Shown: positions 55,523 through 63,685 of the stretch, one piece after another
How the letters are laid out: every line of letters begins with the position of its first letter
Position numbering within the stretch: position 1 is the first letter of the stretch
Assembly (NCBI RefSeq): GCF_014651855.1
Contig: NZ_BMXR01000002.1
Span: 347,730 to 411,729, forward strand
Source of the DNA: Saccharospirillum salsuginis
GTDB taxonomy: Bacteria; Pseudomonadota; Gammaproteobacteria; Pseudomonadales; Natronospirillaceae
Reading direction: 5' to 3'
Length of the DNA: 64,000 bases
Made by a program: the position numbers and the translations under genes
Notes under the pieces: model-generated
What the model saw: only the letters and a program-made list of their open reading frames with translations
The model's database searches: none
What the model was told of the DNA's origin: nothing

Positions 55523-55550
55523 TCGAGGGAGGGGCTGACGCCTCCCTCGA
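55523..55550. other. Perfect hairpin in the leader of the thioesterase operon
   Basis: TCGAGGGAGG / CCTCCCTCGA with an eight-base loop, without a T run, between the chemoreceptor and thioesterase genes. A second hairpin CGGCGG / CCGCCG lies about 45 bases upstream. Possible attenuator or weak terminator. Confidence 0.45.
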
Positions 55551-55608
55551 GCGTCGTACCGTTTTGCTTATTCGAGCCAACCCGGCCAATCCAAGGGAAG
55601 ACAATCGT

Positions 55609-56148
55609 ATGAACCTCTATCTTCGACTGATCGTTTCGATCATCCGTGGATTTTTCAAACCCACCATGTCTCTGTCGGACACCTTGCAACGTGAACTGCG
55701 GGTGTTGCCGAACGATATCGACATCAACGGTCATCTCAACAATGGCCGCTGCATGACCATTCTCGATCTTTTCATGCTGGAATTGTGTCTGCGCACCCGG
55801 GTATTGGTACCCGCCATTCGAAAAGGCTGGAAACCGATGCTGGGAGGCAACGTCGTGTCCTATCGACGTCAGTTGTCCATGTTCGAGAAATACCGGGCGC
55901 ATTTTCGCATCCTCTGTCTGGACGAGAAGTGGACCTATTTTCAATACGCGCTTTATAACTCGGACGGAGAAATCGTCGTCGCGGGTTACTCGAAAGGCGC
56001 CTGGGTCGGCCGCAAGGGCCTGGTGCCGAATGAGGTGATCCAGCAAAAACTCGATGTCGAAGTACCGGACCGTCCCATGCCCCAGGCGATCCGCAGTTGG
56101 CTCGATGCCGAGTCCGACATTTTAAACGGCGATTGGCAGTTCGACTGA
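55609..56148 (+). CDS. Hotdog-fold acyl-CoA thioesterase (4HBT type)
   Basis: 179 residues. Single hotdog domain with the active-site block NDIDINGHLNNGRCMTILD (36-54), the D-x-x-x-H-x-N-N pattern of FcbC/THEM6-like thioesterases, and KPMLGGNVVSYRRQL as the next strand. The N-terminal 20 residues are hydrophobic and may touch the membrane. Good AAGGGAAG ribosome site before the ATG at 55609. First gene of a three-gene unit with the membrane protein and the lipoxygenase-like gene. Confidence 0.82.
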   Translation: MNLYLRLIVSIIRGFFKPTMSLSDTLQRELRVLPNDIDINGHLNNGRCMTILDLFMLELCLRTRVLVPAIRKGWKPMLGGNVVSYRRQLSMFEKYRAHFRILCLDEKWTYFQYALYNSDGEIVVAGYSKGAWVGRKGLVPNEVIQQKLDVEVPDRPMPQAIRSWLDAESDILNGDWQFD

Positions 56149-56255
56149 ACCAAACGACTCAGATCTGGCTGTAGTCCCCGGAACCCATTCTATGAATCGG
56201 TTTATTCCGCTGTGTGATCCGCAGCGCGGGAGTGCCATGCGCAAGGATTTTGCCC

Positions 56256-57032
56256 ATGGACCATCCATTTGTATTGATGTTCTTCTTTTTAATTCTGTTC
56301 GTGGCCGGCACGGAACTGCTCAGGCGGTACCGGCACGCCGCGATGGTGCTCTTCCTGCTCAGCCTGCCGGTGCTGTTGGTGCCCAACGGCAACGGTCTGT
56401 TCATGCAGATCAAGACCGTCAGCGTACTGGTTCCGATTTGTTTTCTGATCTACGCCCGGGTTAATGCCGGGGCATTGAAACCGGTCAGCTTCCTGATCTA
56501 CGGCGTCATTATCCTGAACATTGTCGAGGCATCGGTCATCGACATGATGACGGGCAACTATTTAAACCTCGCCGCAGGCCTGGGGTTGATTCTGTTGTTG
56601 CCGCGCCCGGGGGAGTCATGGCGCGTCGCCGGTCGTCATCGGAACTTCGAATTGGCGTTACCCACCTACTGGCCTTTCCTCTACACGACCTGGAACCTGT
56701 GTTTTCTGTACTCCGCCCGTATTTCCACGTTCGGATACGCCATTCCACTGTTGCTGGCCCCCTTCCTGTACGCGGTCGCGCTCAGGCGGAGCGACTGGTA
56801 TTTCCAGGCAAGAGCCTATTCGTTCGGGGGCTACCTGTTCTTCCGGGCGGCTTTCGGGGACACGGCGCCGCTGAATCTGGACAGCTTCGACCTGACCGAC
56901 TGGTACAGCCCGACAGTCGCCCTGGCTTGGGGTGCGGTGAACCTCGCGATCACGGGGTATTGCCTGTACCCATGGTGTTCAAACCGAATCACCGCGTTCT
57001 ACGACACATTCCGATCAAAACAAGAAGGCTAA
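56256..57032 (+). CDS. Multi-pass membrane protein of unknown function
   Basis: 258 residues, not recognised by name. About seven to eight membrane helices (for example VLMFFFLILFVAGTELL at 6-22, AAMVLFLLSLPVLLV, VSFLIYGVIILNIVEASVI, YLNLAAGLGLILLLP, IPLLLAPFLYAVAL). Conserved-looking polar spots are PNGNG (about 44) and ARISTFGYAIP. The ATG at 56256 has AAGGA at the right distance. It lies five bases before the lipoxygenase-like gene, so it probably shares its pathway, for example as a membrane partner. Confidence 0.72.
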   Translation: MDHPFVLMFFFLILFVAGTELLRRYRHAAMVLFLLSLPVLLVPNGNGLFMQIKTVSVLVPICFLIYARVNAGALKPVSFLIYGVIILNIVEASVIDMMTGNYLNLAAGLGLILLLPRPGESWRVAGRHRNFELALPTYWPFLYTTWNLCFLYSARISTFGYAIPLLLAPFLYAVALRRSDWYFQARAYSFGGYLFFRAAFGDTAPLNLDSFDLTDWYSPTVALAWGAVNLAITGYCLYPWCSNRITAFYDTFRSKQEG

Positions 57033-57036
57033 CTCC

Positions 57037-58635
57037 ATGCTGGAAAAAATTCTGTTTGTATTCTATCTGTTGATGAGCCCCATCATCATCCTGGCCCGGT
57101 TCACCAAGGCCGGTATCCTGAAATATGTCTACTGGACCTGTTACTACCTGAAACTGGTGCCCATCCTGGTGTCCATCTATGGATTCGGGCTCGCCTCCAG
57201 TTACCTGAAATGGAAATGGGTGCAGTTCAAGTGGCTGGTGCCGGGATTCTTCGGATATACCCACTTCAACCGGGATTCCATCGAGCTGGCCAATACGCGT
57301 ATTCCGGGTACCGACTATCATCTGGGTTATATCCCGGAAAAGTTGCCGGCCGAACTGGTGTATCAGTGGCGCCGGGACAAGGTGTATCACAATTATATCC
57401 GTTCCATGATTCGGGCGAATCACGACTACATCAACGTGCCGATGGAAAACTTCGAGTTGCCGACTCCGGTATCCGACGACGAACTGGCGAAGATCGTTAG
57501 CAGCTCCCAGATTTCACACTACCTGACCGCTAAGAACGGTCGTTATGTCTTTGATATGACGCCCTTCCTGCAGGAAAAACGCTTCGCCAGCTCGGAATTC
57601 GAAGTGGCGAGCCTGTCCATCGCGGAGTCCTTCGACCCGGCCTCCATGGTCATCGCTTTTCGGGACGGTACGCGCGTGGCCTGTGGCGACGAGCACTGGG
57701 ATCTGGCGAAGATCTACTTCCTGTCGAACACTATGGTCTTCTTCATTCTCGGTGCCCATCTGCATCACCATCTCTTTTTTCCGGAGATCGGTGCCGCCCA
57801 GTTGTTCAACCTGGTCCCCACCGACAGCAACTTTTACAAACTGATGCAACCGCATACCTCTTACATTCTGATGCTGAATCATCAGTTCAAGTCCAACCCG
57901 TTGTCGTTGCGTGAAACCACCGGCATCGCCGACAAGTTTCTGTACAGCTGTATCGGTTTCTATCCGGCGGAGACCTTCTACAAAGTGGGGTACGAGAACG
58001 CCCTGAACATGTACAACAAACGGGAGACGGACGAAGAAGCCCTGACGCAACGGTTCAATATTCAGTTCCGGATACCGTTCGAGGGGTATCTGGAGGGAGA
58101 GCACGAACTGAACCAGCAACTGAAGGACTACTACGGCACCGTCGAAAGGTTTGTGTCGGACATTTACGAGGACTTTTTGCGAGATGGCTCCGAGCCGCAC
58201 ATTAACCGCTGGGTTGACGAAGTGTGCCGTTACGTCAACCTGCCGTCCAAGGCGGGTGACCCGACATTCAATATTCAGGTGATCGCGACCTTCATCTGGT
58301 ATGTCTCTTTCGTGCATTCATTGGAGCACTACCAGTTCCACAAGTACAAACGGAACTATTGTTTGCTGACGCGTTTACCGTTCGCGATCGCCAAGGACCG
58401 GCCCCTGAACGAAGTGTTCACGCAATATGATATCTGGAAGTCAAAACACATCGTTCTGACGTTCGGAAAAAATCATCTGAACCCGCGTGTATCCGAAGGT
58501 TATTTCAATCTGGACTACCGGTTTCGCGATCAGGCGTTGGTTCGCCGGCAAGAAAGCTTCAAGCAAGAAGTTGCCCAGTTGTTGGCGAGATTCGATACCC
58601 CGGCCGAAGCGATCGCCCTGTCCATACGCTATTAG
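57037..58635 (+). CDS. Lipoxygenase-family-like membrane-linked protein
   Basis: 532 residues. Two N-terminal hydrophobic segments (about 3-20 and 38-54), then a catalytic-domain-like region. Comparison by eye with lipoxygenases shows collinear blocks: FFILGAHLHHHLFFPE (about 235-250) against the H-x4-H helix; SNFYKLMQPHTSYILMLN (about 264-281) against the HPIFKLLIPHLRYTLEIN block; DYYGTVERFVSDIYEDF (about 365) against the AIERFVREIVGYYY block; and VSFVHSLEHYQFHKY (about 424-438) against SAQHAAVNFGQY. The last iron-ligand pair would be H427 and H431 (H-x3-H instead of H-x3-N). At the first pair, H241 aligns with the second histidine, but its partner five residues earlier is F236. The C-terminus is SIRY, not isoleucine. 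So the fold is likely lipoxygenase; metal binding and reaction may differ. Confidence 0.68.
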   Translation: MLEKILFVFYLLMSPIIILARFTKAGILKYVYWTCYYLKLVPILVSIYGFGLASSYLKWKWVQFKWLVPGFFGYTHFNRDSIELANTRIPGTDYHLGYIPEKLPAELVYQWRRDKVYHNYIRSMIRANHDYINVPMENFELPTPVSDDELAKIVSSSQISHYLTAKNGRYVFDMTPFLQEKRFASSEFEVASLSIAESFDPASMVIAFRDGTRVACGDEHWDLAKIYFLSNTMVFFILGAHLHHHLFFPEIGAAQLFNLVPTDSNFYKLMQPHTSYILMLNHQFKSNPLSLRETTGIADKFLYSCIGFYPAETFYKVGYENALNMYNKRETDEEALTQRFNIQFRIPFEGYLEGEHELNQQLKDYYGTVERFVSDIYEDFLRDGSEPHINRWVDEVCRYVNLPSKAGDPTFNIQVIATFIWYVSFVHSLEHYQFHKYKRNYCLLTRLPFAIAKDRPLNEVFTQYDIWKSKHIVLTFGKNHLNPRVSEGYFNLDYRFRDQALVRRQESFKQEVAQLLARFDTPAEAIALSIRY

Positions 58636-58664
58636 AGTGTTTAAAGCTTGATACCCGCGTCGGC

Positions 58665-59069
58665 TCAGATCGGGGGCAACGCCTTACGAAGCGCGTCCGG
58701 TAACGGTACCGGGCGCCGGGTCTCCGGCGAAATGCACACCTGCGTCAAGCTGGCCGAAAAGGTGGTCTCCCGCGCGGCATTTCGGCCGGTAACCGCGAAG
58801 GTGAAGGCGGAGGTTTTGACGGATTCGCAACACACTTCGATTTCAATCGATTCGTCCCAGGTCATCGTTGCCAGAAATTCGATCGACAGCGCCCGTGCAG
58901 GCGGCAGAATGCCAAGGTCGAACAGTTCACGCACGGCCGGCCCGCCAAGGGCATCGGCCAGGAAATCGTGTACGGCTTCGATCACGAAGTAACTGATTCT
59001 TGGTGTGTAGACGACACCGGCGGGATCGCAGTCGCCGAACAGGATGGTTCTTTGGGTCGTGAATGCCAT
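58665..59069 (-). CDS. Hotdog-fold acyl-CoA thioesterase (YbgC/FcbC type)
   Basis: 134 residues of the 4-hydroxybenzoyl-CoA thioesterase family. The active site is FGDCDPAGVVYTPRISYF (about 11-28), with the catalytic aspartate D15 followed by PAGVVY as in FcbC. Last gene of the minus-strand unit FMO-epimerase-thioesterase, convergent with the lipoxygenase-like gene 29 bases away. I start at the ATG at 59069 (MAFTTQRTILFGD); the longer frame has an unconvincing extension. Confidence 0.85.
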   Translation of the reverse strand: MAFTTQRTILFGDCDPAGVVYTPRISYFVIEAVHDFLADALGGPAVRELFDLGILPPARALSIEFLATMTWDESIEIEVCCESVKTSAFTFAVTGRNAARETTFSASLTQVCISPETRRPVPLPDALRKALPPI

Positions 59070-59192
59070 GTCTCGGTTCCCTCTCTTCTGGTACCGTGAT
59101 CTTAACGGGAACAGGGAGCGGGGAACAGTCGGCGTCGTCCGAGCTGAGAGCCTTATGCGGCGTGGCAAGCGGGAGCCGTGATTGCGTCAGCA

Positions 59193-60122
59193 TTACATTA
59201 ACCCCTGGTGTCGAGCGTAGTATTCGAACACTTCCCGCGAGGTTTTCTTCAACGGGTATCCGAAGCGATATTTCAGAGCGTCGTTGCTCAATACCGGCCG
59301 ATATCGCAGAAAGTCGATTTGCTCGGGTCCATAGGCCGTCAGATGGCAAAAATGCCCGATCGCCAGTCCGGTCTTGAGCACAACAGCCGGTAGGGACAGA
59401 CAGGGTTTGTCCAACAAACGGGCAATGTCCTCCATGGTGAGTGCGCCGTCACCGGCCAGGTTGTAGCAACCGGTCTTCTCGTTCCGGACACCGGTATGGA
59501 CGATGTCGACCACATCCTGGTCCCAGATGAACACGAACGGGGATTGCGAACCCCGGATCGTTAGCAGTCGGTCGCGTTGAAACAACCGGGTGATCGGGTT
59601 GTCGGTCCGGGCGCCGAGTACAGTGCCCGGGCGCAGTACGAGCTGTTTCAAGGCCGGTCGGGTTGCCCTGTAGTGAGCCAACATTTCCTCGATCAGCCGC
59701 TTGTGCTGACTGTACGAGAACCGCTCATGGCCGCGCAGCGGGTCGGTTTCCTCGATCCAGTCCGGGTTGTCCGGATGGTAACCGTAAGCGGCACCACTGC
59801 TGGTGACCGTCAGGTGGCGCACGCCAGCGTGCACACAACCCTCAAGCACATTGCGTGTGCCGTTGACGTCGATGTCGTAGTCGCGCGCCGGGTTGCCGCT
59901 GGGTTGCAGCACGCCCGCCAGATGGACCACGTGGGAGACGTGTTGTTCAGCCATCCAGCCCGGCAACTCGGGGTCACGGATGTCCAGTGACCGATAGGTG
60001 TACGCCGTCGAGGCATTGGCTTTTATATCGATACCGACCACCTCATGGTCTTCGCCCAGACGGTCGACCAACTGACGGCCCAGATAGCCCTCGCTGCCGG
60101 TGATCAGGATTCGCTTTACCAT
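59193..60122 (-). CDS. NAD(P)-dependent epimerase/dehydratase (extended SDR)
   Basis: 309 residues. Nucleotide-binding GSEGYLG (9-15) and the acidic D32 in GIDIK pointing to NAD; catalytic S in TVTSSGAAYGY, Y137 and K141 in YSQHK. The C-terminal substrate lobe contains RPGTVLGARTDNPITRLF. Such enzymes act on sugars or on hydroxy/oxo groups of lipids and steroids; in this setting an acyl or lipid substrate seems likely. 75 bases after the FMO gene, same strand. Confidence 0.85.
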   Translation of the reverse strand: MVKRILITGSEGYLGRQLVDRLGEDHEVVGIDIKANASTAYTYRSLDIRDPELPGWMAEQHVSHVVHLAGVLQPSGNPARDYDIDVNGTRNVLEGCVHAGVRHLTVTSSGAAYGYHPDNPDWIEETDPLRGHERFSYSQHKRLIEEMLAHYRATRPALKQLVLRPGTVLGARTDNPITRLFQRDRLLTIRGSQSPFVFIWDQDVVDIVHTGVRNEKTGCYNLAGDGALTMEDIARLLDKPCLSLPAVVLKTGLAIGHFCHLTAYGPEQIDFLRYRPVLSNDALKYRFGYPLKKTSREVFEYYARHQGLM

Positions 60123-60197
60123 GGAACCTCCAATGTCCGAAGGTCGAATTGGATGGTATGGAACGGCTTCAGGTACCGCGGATTGTGAGACACCATT

Positions 60198-61493
60198 TCA
60201 GTTAACCCACCCCAGACTGTCCGATGCCCGGCGCAACGCCTTCAGATAGTCGGCCTTGTGGACGTAATAGGCCATGCGCGCCAGCTTGAGGTAGTCCATA
60301 CCGCCGTCGACCCGGCGGTCGCAGTGACGCCGAACCCTGTCCATAAACCGTTTGGCCGAAGGGGCGACTTCCTCTCGCGCCAGGATGAAGCGAGCCACCA
60401 GTTGCGCCTGGTCGTCCCGGCCCTGCCAGCCGAGACCCGAGGCCTCCACCATGCCCATGACAAAGAGGTTGTCGAAGTGGGGAGTGAACATATTCAGGTA
60501 GAGCGACGGCGCGTCTCCCTGCCAGTTCAGATGTTGCGCGTCGATGAAGGGGTAGCTGAGCTCGTAACCGGTGGCTTCCAGAATCAGGTCGTACGTTCCG
60601 ACCGAGTCGTCGTTGAAGAGGGCACCGGTCGCGGTCAACCGGTCGATGGCCGGTCGCACCCGGATGTCGCCGTGACCGATGTGGTGTAGAAACAGGGAGT
60701 TGACCACAGGATGAGACTCGTACATCCGGTAATCCGGATCCGGCAGGCCGAACTGGCTGGGTTTACCCGAGATCAGCCGGACCAGGCCGCCGTCCACCCA
60801 TTGCTTGAGTCGGTTGGGCAGACGTATCTTGCCGCCGAGCGTGTCGGTCGGCACGCCGGCGACGAATTTCGGCAGAAAGTAGTAGCCGCGCCGGACCACC
60901 ATGTCCACGGACGTTGCCCGATGCACCGCGTCCACCGCGATGTCGCAGGCGCTGTTGCCGCAGCCGACGATCAGCACCCGCTTGCCCGCGAACAGATCCG
61001 CGTTGCGATAGTCGGCACTGTGCAGCCGTTCGCCGTGAAAGTCCCCGTCGAATTCGGCCCGGCGGGGTTGGTGCAGGGTGCCGTTGGCCAACAGAACGCC
61101 CGCGCATTCCAGGGTCTCCGGTCGACCATTCCGGCAGTAGTCCACCCGCCAGCCGTCGCCGGACGGTTCGACCCGTTCGACCCGGGTGTTGAACCGGTAG
61201 TGACGATAAAGATCAAAATGCTCGGCGTAATCGCACAGGTACTGGTTGACCTCATCGTGGCGCGGGTAGATGGCGACTTCATCGCGCATCGGAAAATCGG
61301 AGAATTCCGTCATCCGCTTGGATGAAATCAGATGGGCCGAGTCGTACATGGTGCTGGTCGGGCTGTCGATCGCCCATAGACCGCCCACGTCGTTGTGGGT
61401 TTCGAAGCCCACCACCGGCAGCCCGAGCCCGGCCAGCCGTCGAACCGTGCACAGGCCCATCGGGCCCGCACCGATGACCGCATAAGGACGCAT
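60198..61493 (-). CDS. Flavin-containing monooxygenase (FMO/BVMO-like)
   Basis: 431 residues. FAD-binding GAGPMG (8-13), the FMO identifier F-x-G-x3-H-x3-Y at FHGERLHSADY (152-162), and the NADPH-binding GCGNSACD (about 177-184). YEATGY-like motif EATGYELSYPF near 310. The family oxygenates soft nucleophiles, ketones (Baeyer-Villiger) or, in AlmA-like members, long alkanes. First gene of the minus-strand unit and divergent from the AraC regulator. Confidence 0.88.
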   Translation of the reverse strand: MRPYAVIGAGPMGLCTVRRLAGLGLPVVGFETHNDVGGLWAIDSPTSTMYDSAHLISSKRMTEFSDFPMRDEVAIYPRHDEVNQYLCDYAEHFDLYRHYRFNTRVERVEPSGDGWRVDYCRNGRPETLECAGVLLANGTLHQPRRAEFDGDFHGERLHSADYRNADLFAGKRVLIVGCGNSACDIAVDAVHRATSVDMVVRRGYYFLPKFVAGVPTDTLGGKIRLPNRLKQWVDGGLVRLISGKPSQFGLPDPDYRMYESHPVVNSLFLHHIGHGDIRVRPAIDRLTATGALFNDDSVGTYDLILEATGYELSYPFIDAQHLNWQGDAPSLYLNMFTPHFDNLFVMGMVEASGLGWQGRDDQAQLVARFILAREEVAPSAKRFMDRVRRHCDRRVDGGMDYLKLARMAYYVHKADYLKALRRASDSLGWVN

Positions 61494-61618
61494 CCGTCAC
61501 CTCGATTTGTTGTGGTTGTTGTCGGAGGGTGTTACTTGTTTCGAAGTAGCTTACGAGCCGGGTGGTACGCATACCCGAGCCGGAGAGGACAAGTATTGGT
61601 TAATTCGGGACATCGATT

Positions 61619-62605
61619 ATGGCGGACACCAGCGTTACCCCCAGCTTTACCAAGGCGATCCTGACCGCCTTGCCCCGCCTGGTGGTGCGCTTGCCTTTGG
61701 ATCTGGAGCACCGCATTCAGGTCACACAGGCCGACCAGCGCTTGCCCATGGCGTTACAGAACGAGTTCTGGCAGGCCGTGGTCGACCGCGAACCGGACCC
61801 GGCCATCGGGCTCGCCATCGGCAGCGCCCTGCAACCGGCGCACTACGACCTGGTCGGTTTTCTGGTGATGAGCAGCCCGTGCCTGGCCGACGCGGCCGAC
61901 GGTCTGGTGTCCTATTCCGCGCTGATCGGGGAGGGTGGCCAGTTCTACCGACAGCACCGCGACGGCGCCTGGCGGCTGACCTACCAGGCGGACTTCCGAA
62001 TCGCCCGGGCGCATCGCCAGAACGCCATCCTGGCGGCCATCATGCAAGGCAGTCGCTGGCTGGTCGGGCAGGACCTGGCGCCGGTCGCCGTCGGATTCGA
62101 ATTCGGACAACCCGCACACCTTGAGCCCTACCGGCACTGCTTTGGCGACGCCCGTCTGAACTTCGGTCAGCAGGCCGCCTACATCGAGATTCGGGACGCC
62201 GACTGGCAACGCCCGATCAGCAGCGGCAGCGAAACCGTCCAGCACCAGATGCGCGATCTGGCCCAGCAACAGCTGCAACGCATCCACCCGGGCACCGTCG
62301 TCGACGAAGTACGCCAGCTGCTGCGCCAGAAACCGGCCCTCGGCCGCGCACAGATTGCCCACCTGCTCGCCGTCAGCGAGCGCCACCTCACCCGCAAGCT
62401 ACACGACCACGAGACCAGCTACCGCGAGCTGGCCGACGAGGTGCGTCGCGAACGCGCCCTCGACCGACTCGCCGACCCGCGCCTGACCCAGGACGCCCTG
62501 GCCAGCTACCTCGGCTATTCCGACGCCAGCGCCCTGGCCAAGGCCTTCCGCCGCTGGACCGGCATGTGCATGCAGGCCTATCGCCGTCAGTCGAGAATGC
62601 GATAG
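61619..62605 (+). CDS. AraC-family regulator with N-terminal Arabinose_bd-type domain
   Basis: 328 residues. N-terminal effector-like domain (about 25-200, resembling the PF12625 group: PDPAIGLAIGSALQPAHYDLVGFLVMSS) and a C-terminal AraC HTH pair (about 235-328: GRAQIAHLLAVSERHLTRKLHD; TQDALASYLGYSDASALAKAFRRWTG). Members of this group often control neighbouring lipid or aromatic oxidation genes. Divergent from the FMO gene with 125 bases between, so that unit is the likely target. Confidence 0.88.
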   Translation: MADTSVTPSFTKAILTALPRLVVRLPLDLEHRIQVTQADQRLPMALQNEFWQAVVDREPDPAIGLAIGSALQPAHYDLVGFLVMSSPCLADAADGLVSYSALIGEGGQFYRQHRDGAWRLTYQADFRIARAHRQNAILAAIMQGSRWLVGQDLAPVAVGFEFGQPAHLEPYRHCFGDARLNFGQQAAYIEIRDADWQRPISSGSETVQHQMRDLAQQQLQRIHPGTVVDEVRQLLRQKPALGRAQIAHLLAVSERHLTRKLHDHETSYRELADEVRRERALDRLADPRLTQDALASYLGYSDASALAKAFRRWTGMCMQAYRRQSRMR

Positions 62606-62643
62606 GCTTAGCCCCGTCGCCCACTACCGGACCCCAATCGAAC

Positions 62644-63423
62644 GTGATTGAGCAACTCGAACGTCAACTCAGCCAGCAACTGACGCAATCGCCCAAATCC
62701 CCCAAATATCTCTGCCTGCGCGATGCCGTCATCGACCTGATCGTCGACGGCACCCTGCCCGAAGGCACCCGTCTGCCCACCGAACAGGCGCTGGCCGGCA
62801 CCCTGCCGGTGAGCCTTGGCACCATCCAAAAGGCGCTCAAGGTATTGGTCGACAGCGGCGACCTGGTGCGTAAGCGCCGCATGGGTACCTTCGTAGCCGA
62901 AGGTGACCACCGACGCGCCATCGGTACCCCGGCGTTCCAGTTCCTGCGGCCGGACGGGGCCGTGGTGAAGATGGTGTTCATCAAGCTGCTGAAGCGCGAA
63001 CCGGTGGACCGGGACGGCCCCTGGACCGAAGTGCTGGGCGACTGTGACGAAGGCTACCTCCACCTGGTCCGCCAGGACCGCATCGACGGTGCCTTCTATT
63101 GCCACACCGACCTCTACCTGAGAGCGGATTTCGCCGGCAACCTGATGACGGTGCCCACCGACCAACTCGAACACGAAAGCCTGGTGCCCCTGCTTCAGGA
63201 AGCGGGCGTCATCCACCACTGGACCGCCGAAAACCGACTGGCCCAGGTCAGACTCCCCAAACCGCTCCACACCACCATTTACCCGGACGGAGCCCCCGAC
63301 ACCCCACTCGGGCTCAAACTCGACACCCGCTACCAATCCGAAGACGAACGCCCCTTCGCCTGGCAGGTTATGCACATTCCCCTGAATGATTACAGCCTGT
63401 CGTTGACGACCCGATCCCGTTGA
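62644..63423 (+). CDS. GntR-family regulator, UTRA-like
   Basis: About 259 residues. N-terminal GntR winged HTH (SPKYLCLRDAVIDLIVDGTLPEGTRLPTEQALAGTLPVSLGTIQKAL, about 18-65, with the RKRRMGTFVA wing) and a C-terminal domain resembling a reduced UTRA fold. The start is uncertain: a GTG at 62644 without clear ribosome site, or an ATG at 62566 inside the araC gene, which would add 26 unlikely residues. No partner operon is adjacent to the right. Followed by repeat copy 6. Confidence 0.78.
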   Translation: MIEQLERQLSQQLTQSPKSPKYLCLRDAVIDLIVDGTLPEGTRLPTEQALAGTLPVSLGTIQKALKVLVDSGDLVRKRRMGTFVAEGDHRRAIGTPAFQFLRPDGAVVKMVFIKLLKREPVDRDGPWTEVLGDCDEGYLHLVRQDRIDGAFYCHTDLYLRADFAGNLMTVPTDQLEHESLVPLLQEAGVIHHWTAENRLAQVRLPKPLHTTIYPDGAPDTPLGLKLDTRYQSEDERPFAWQVMHIPLNDYSLSLTTRSR

Positions 63424-63426
63424 TTT

Positions 63427-63567
63427 GTGGCTGGGTTTGCGTTGGTGCCAGTGGATGTTTTGTTGGCACGGCTAGGTGAGGGTGGCTGGGTATACATTGG
63501 TGCCCATGGTCTGTCCCTTTGGCCCGGTCGACTACGGGTGGCTGGTATACTTTGGTGCCCTTGGGCC
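63427..63567 (+). repeat. Imperfect tandem units of about 54 bases
   Basis: Three degenerate units starting near 63427, 63481 and 63535, each with GTGGCTGGGT or TGGCTGGTAT followed about ten bases later by TTGGTGCC. The second and third share GTATAC-TTTGGTGCCC. They end where copy 6 begins. Similar words are found on the opposite strand at 23340-23500. Confidence 0.55.
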
Positions 63568-63685
63568 GTCCCCGGGAGGTACGGCGCGCTCTTCCAGGGG
63601 CCGCTGTGAACCCATCCATGGGCGCTTAGCTTCGGCATCCATGCCTCAGATACCCCTTCCAGAGCACCCCGTACCTCCAGGGGAC
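63568..63685 (+). repeat. Three-way-junction repeat, copy 6
   Basis: Arms start GTCCCCGGGAGGTACGGCGC and pair with the right side ending CCCCGTACCTCCAGGGGAC with few mismatches. P2 is CCCA-TCCA-TGGG, fully paired; P3 is GGCA-TCCA-TGCC. Conserved strands GCTGTGAA, GCGCTTAGCTTC and TCAGAT are present. Confidence 0.85.
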
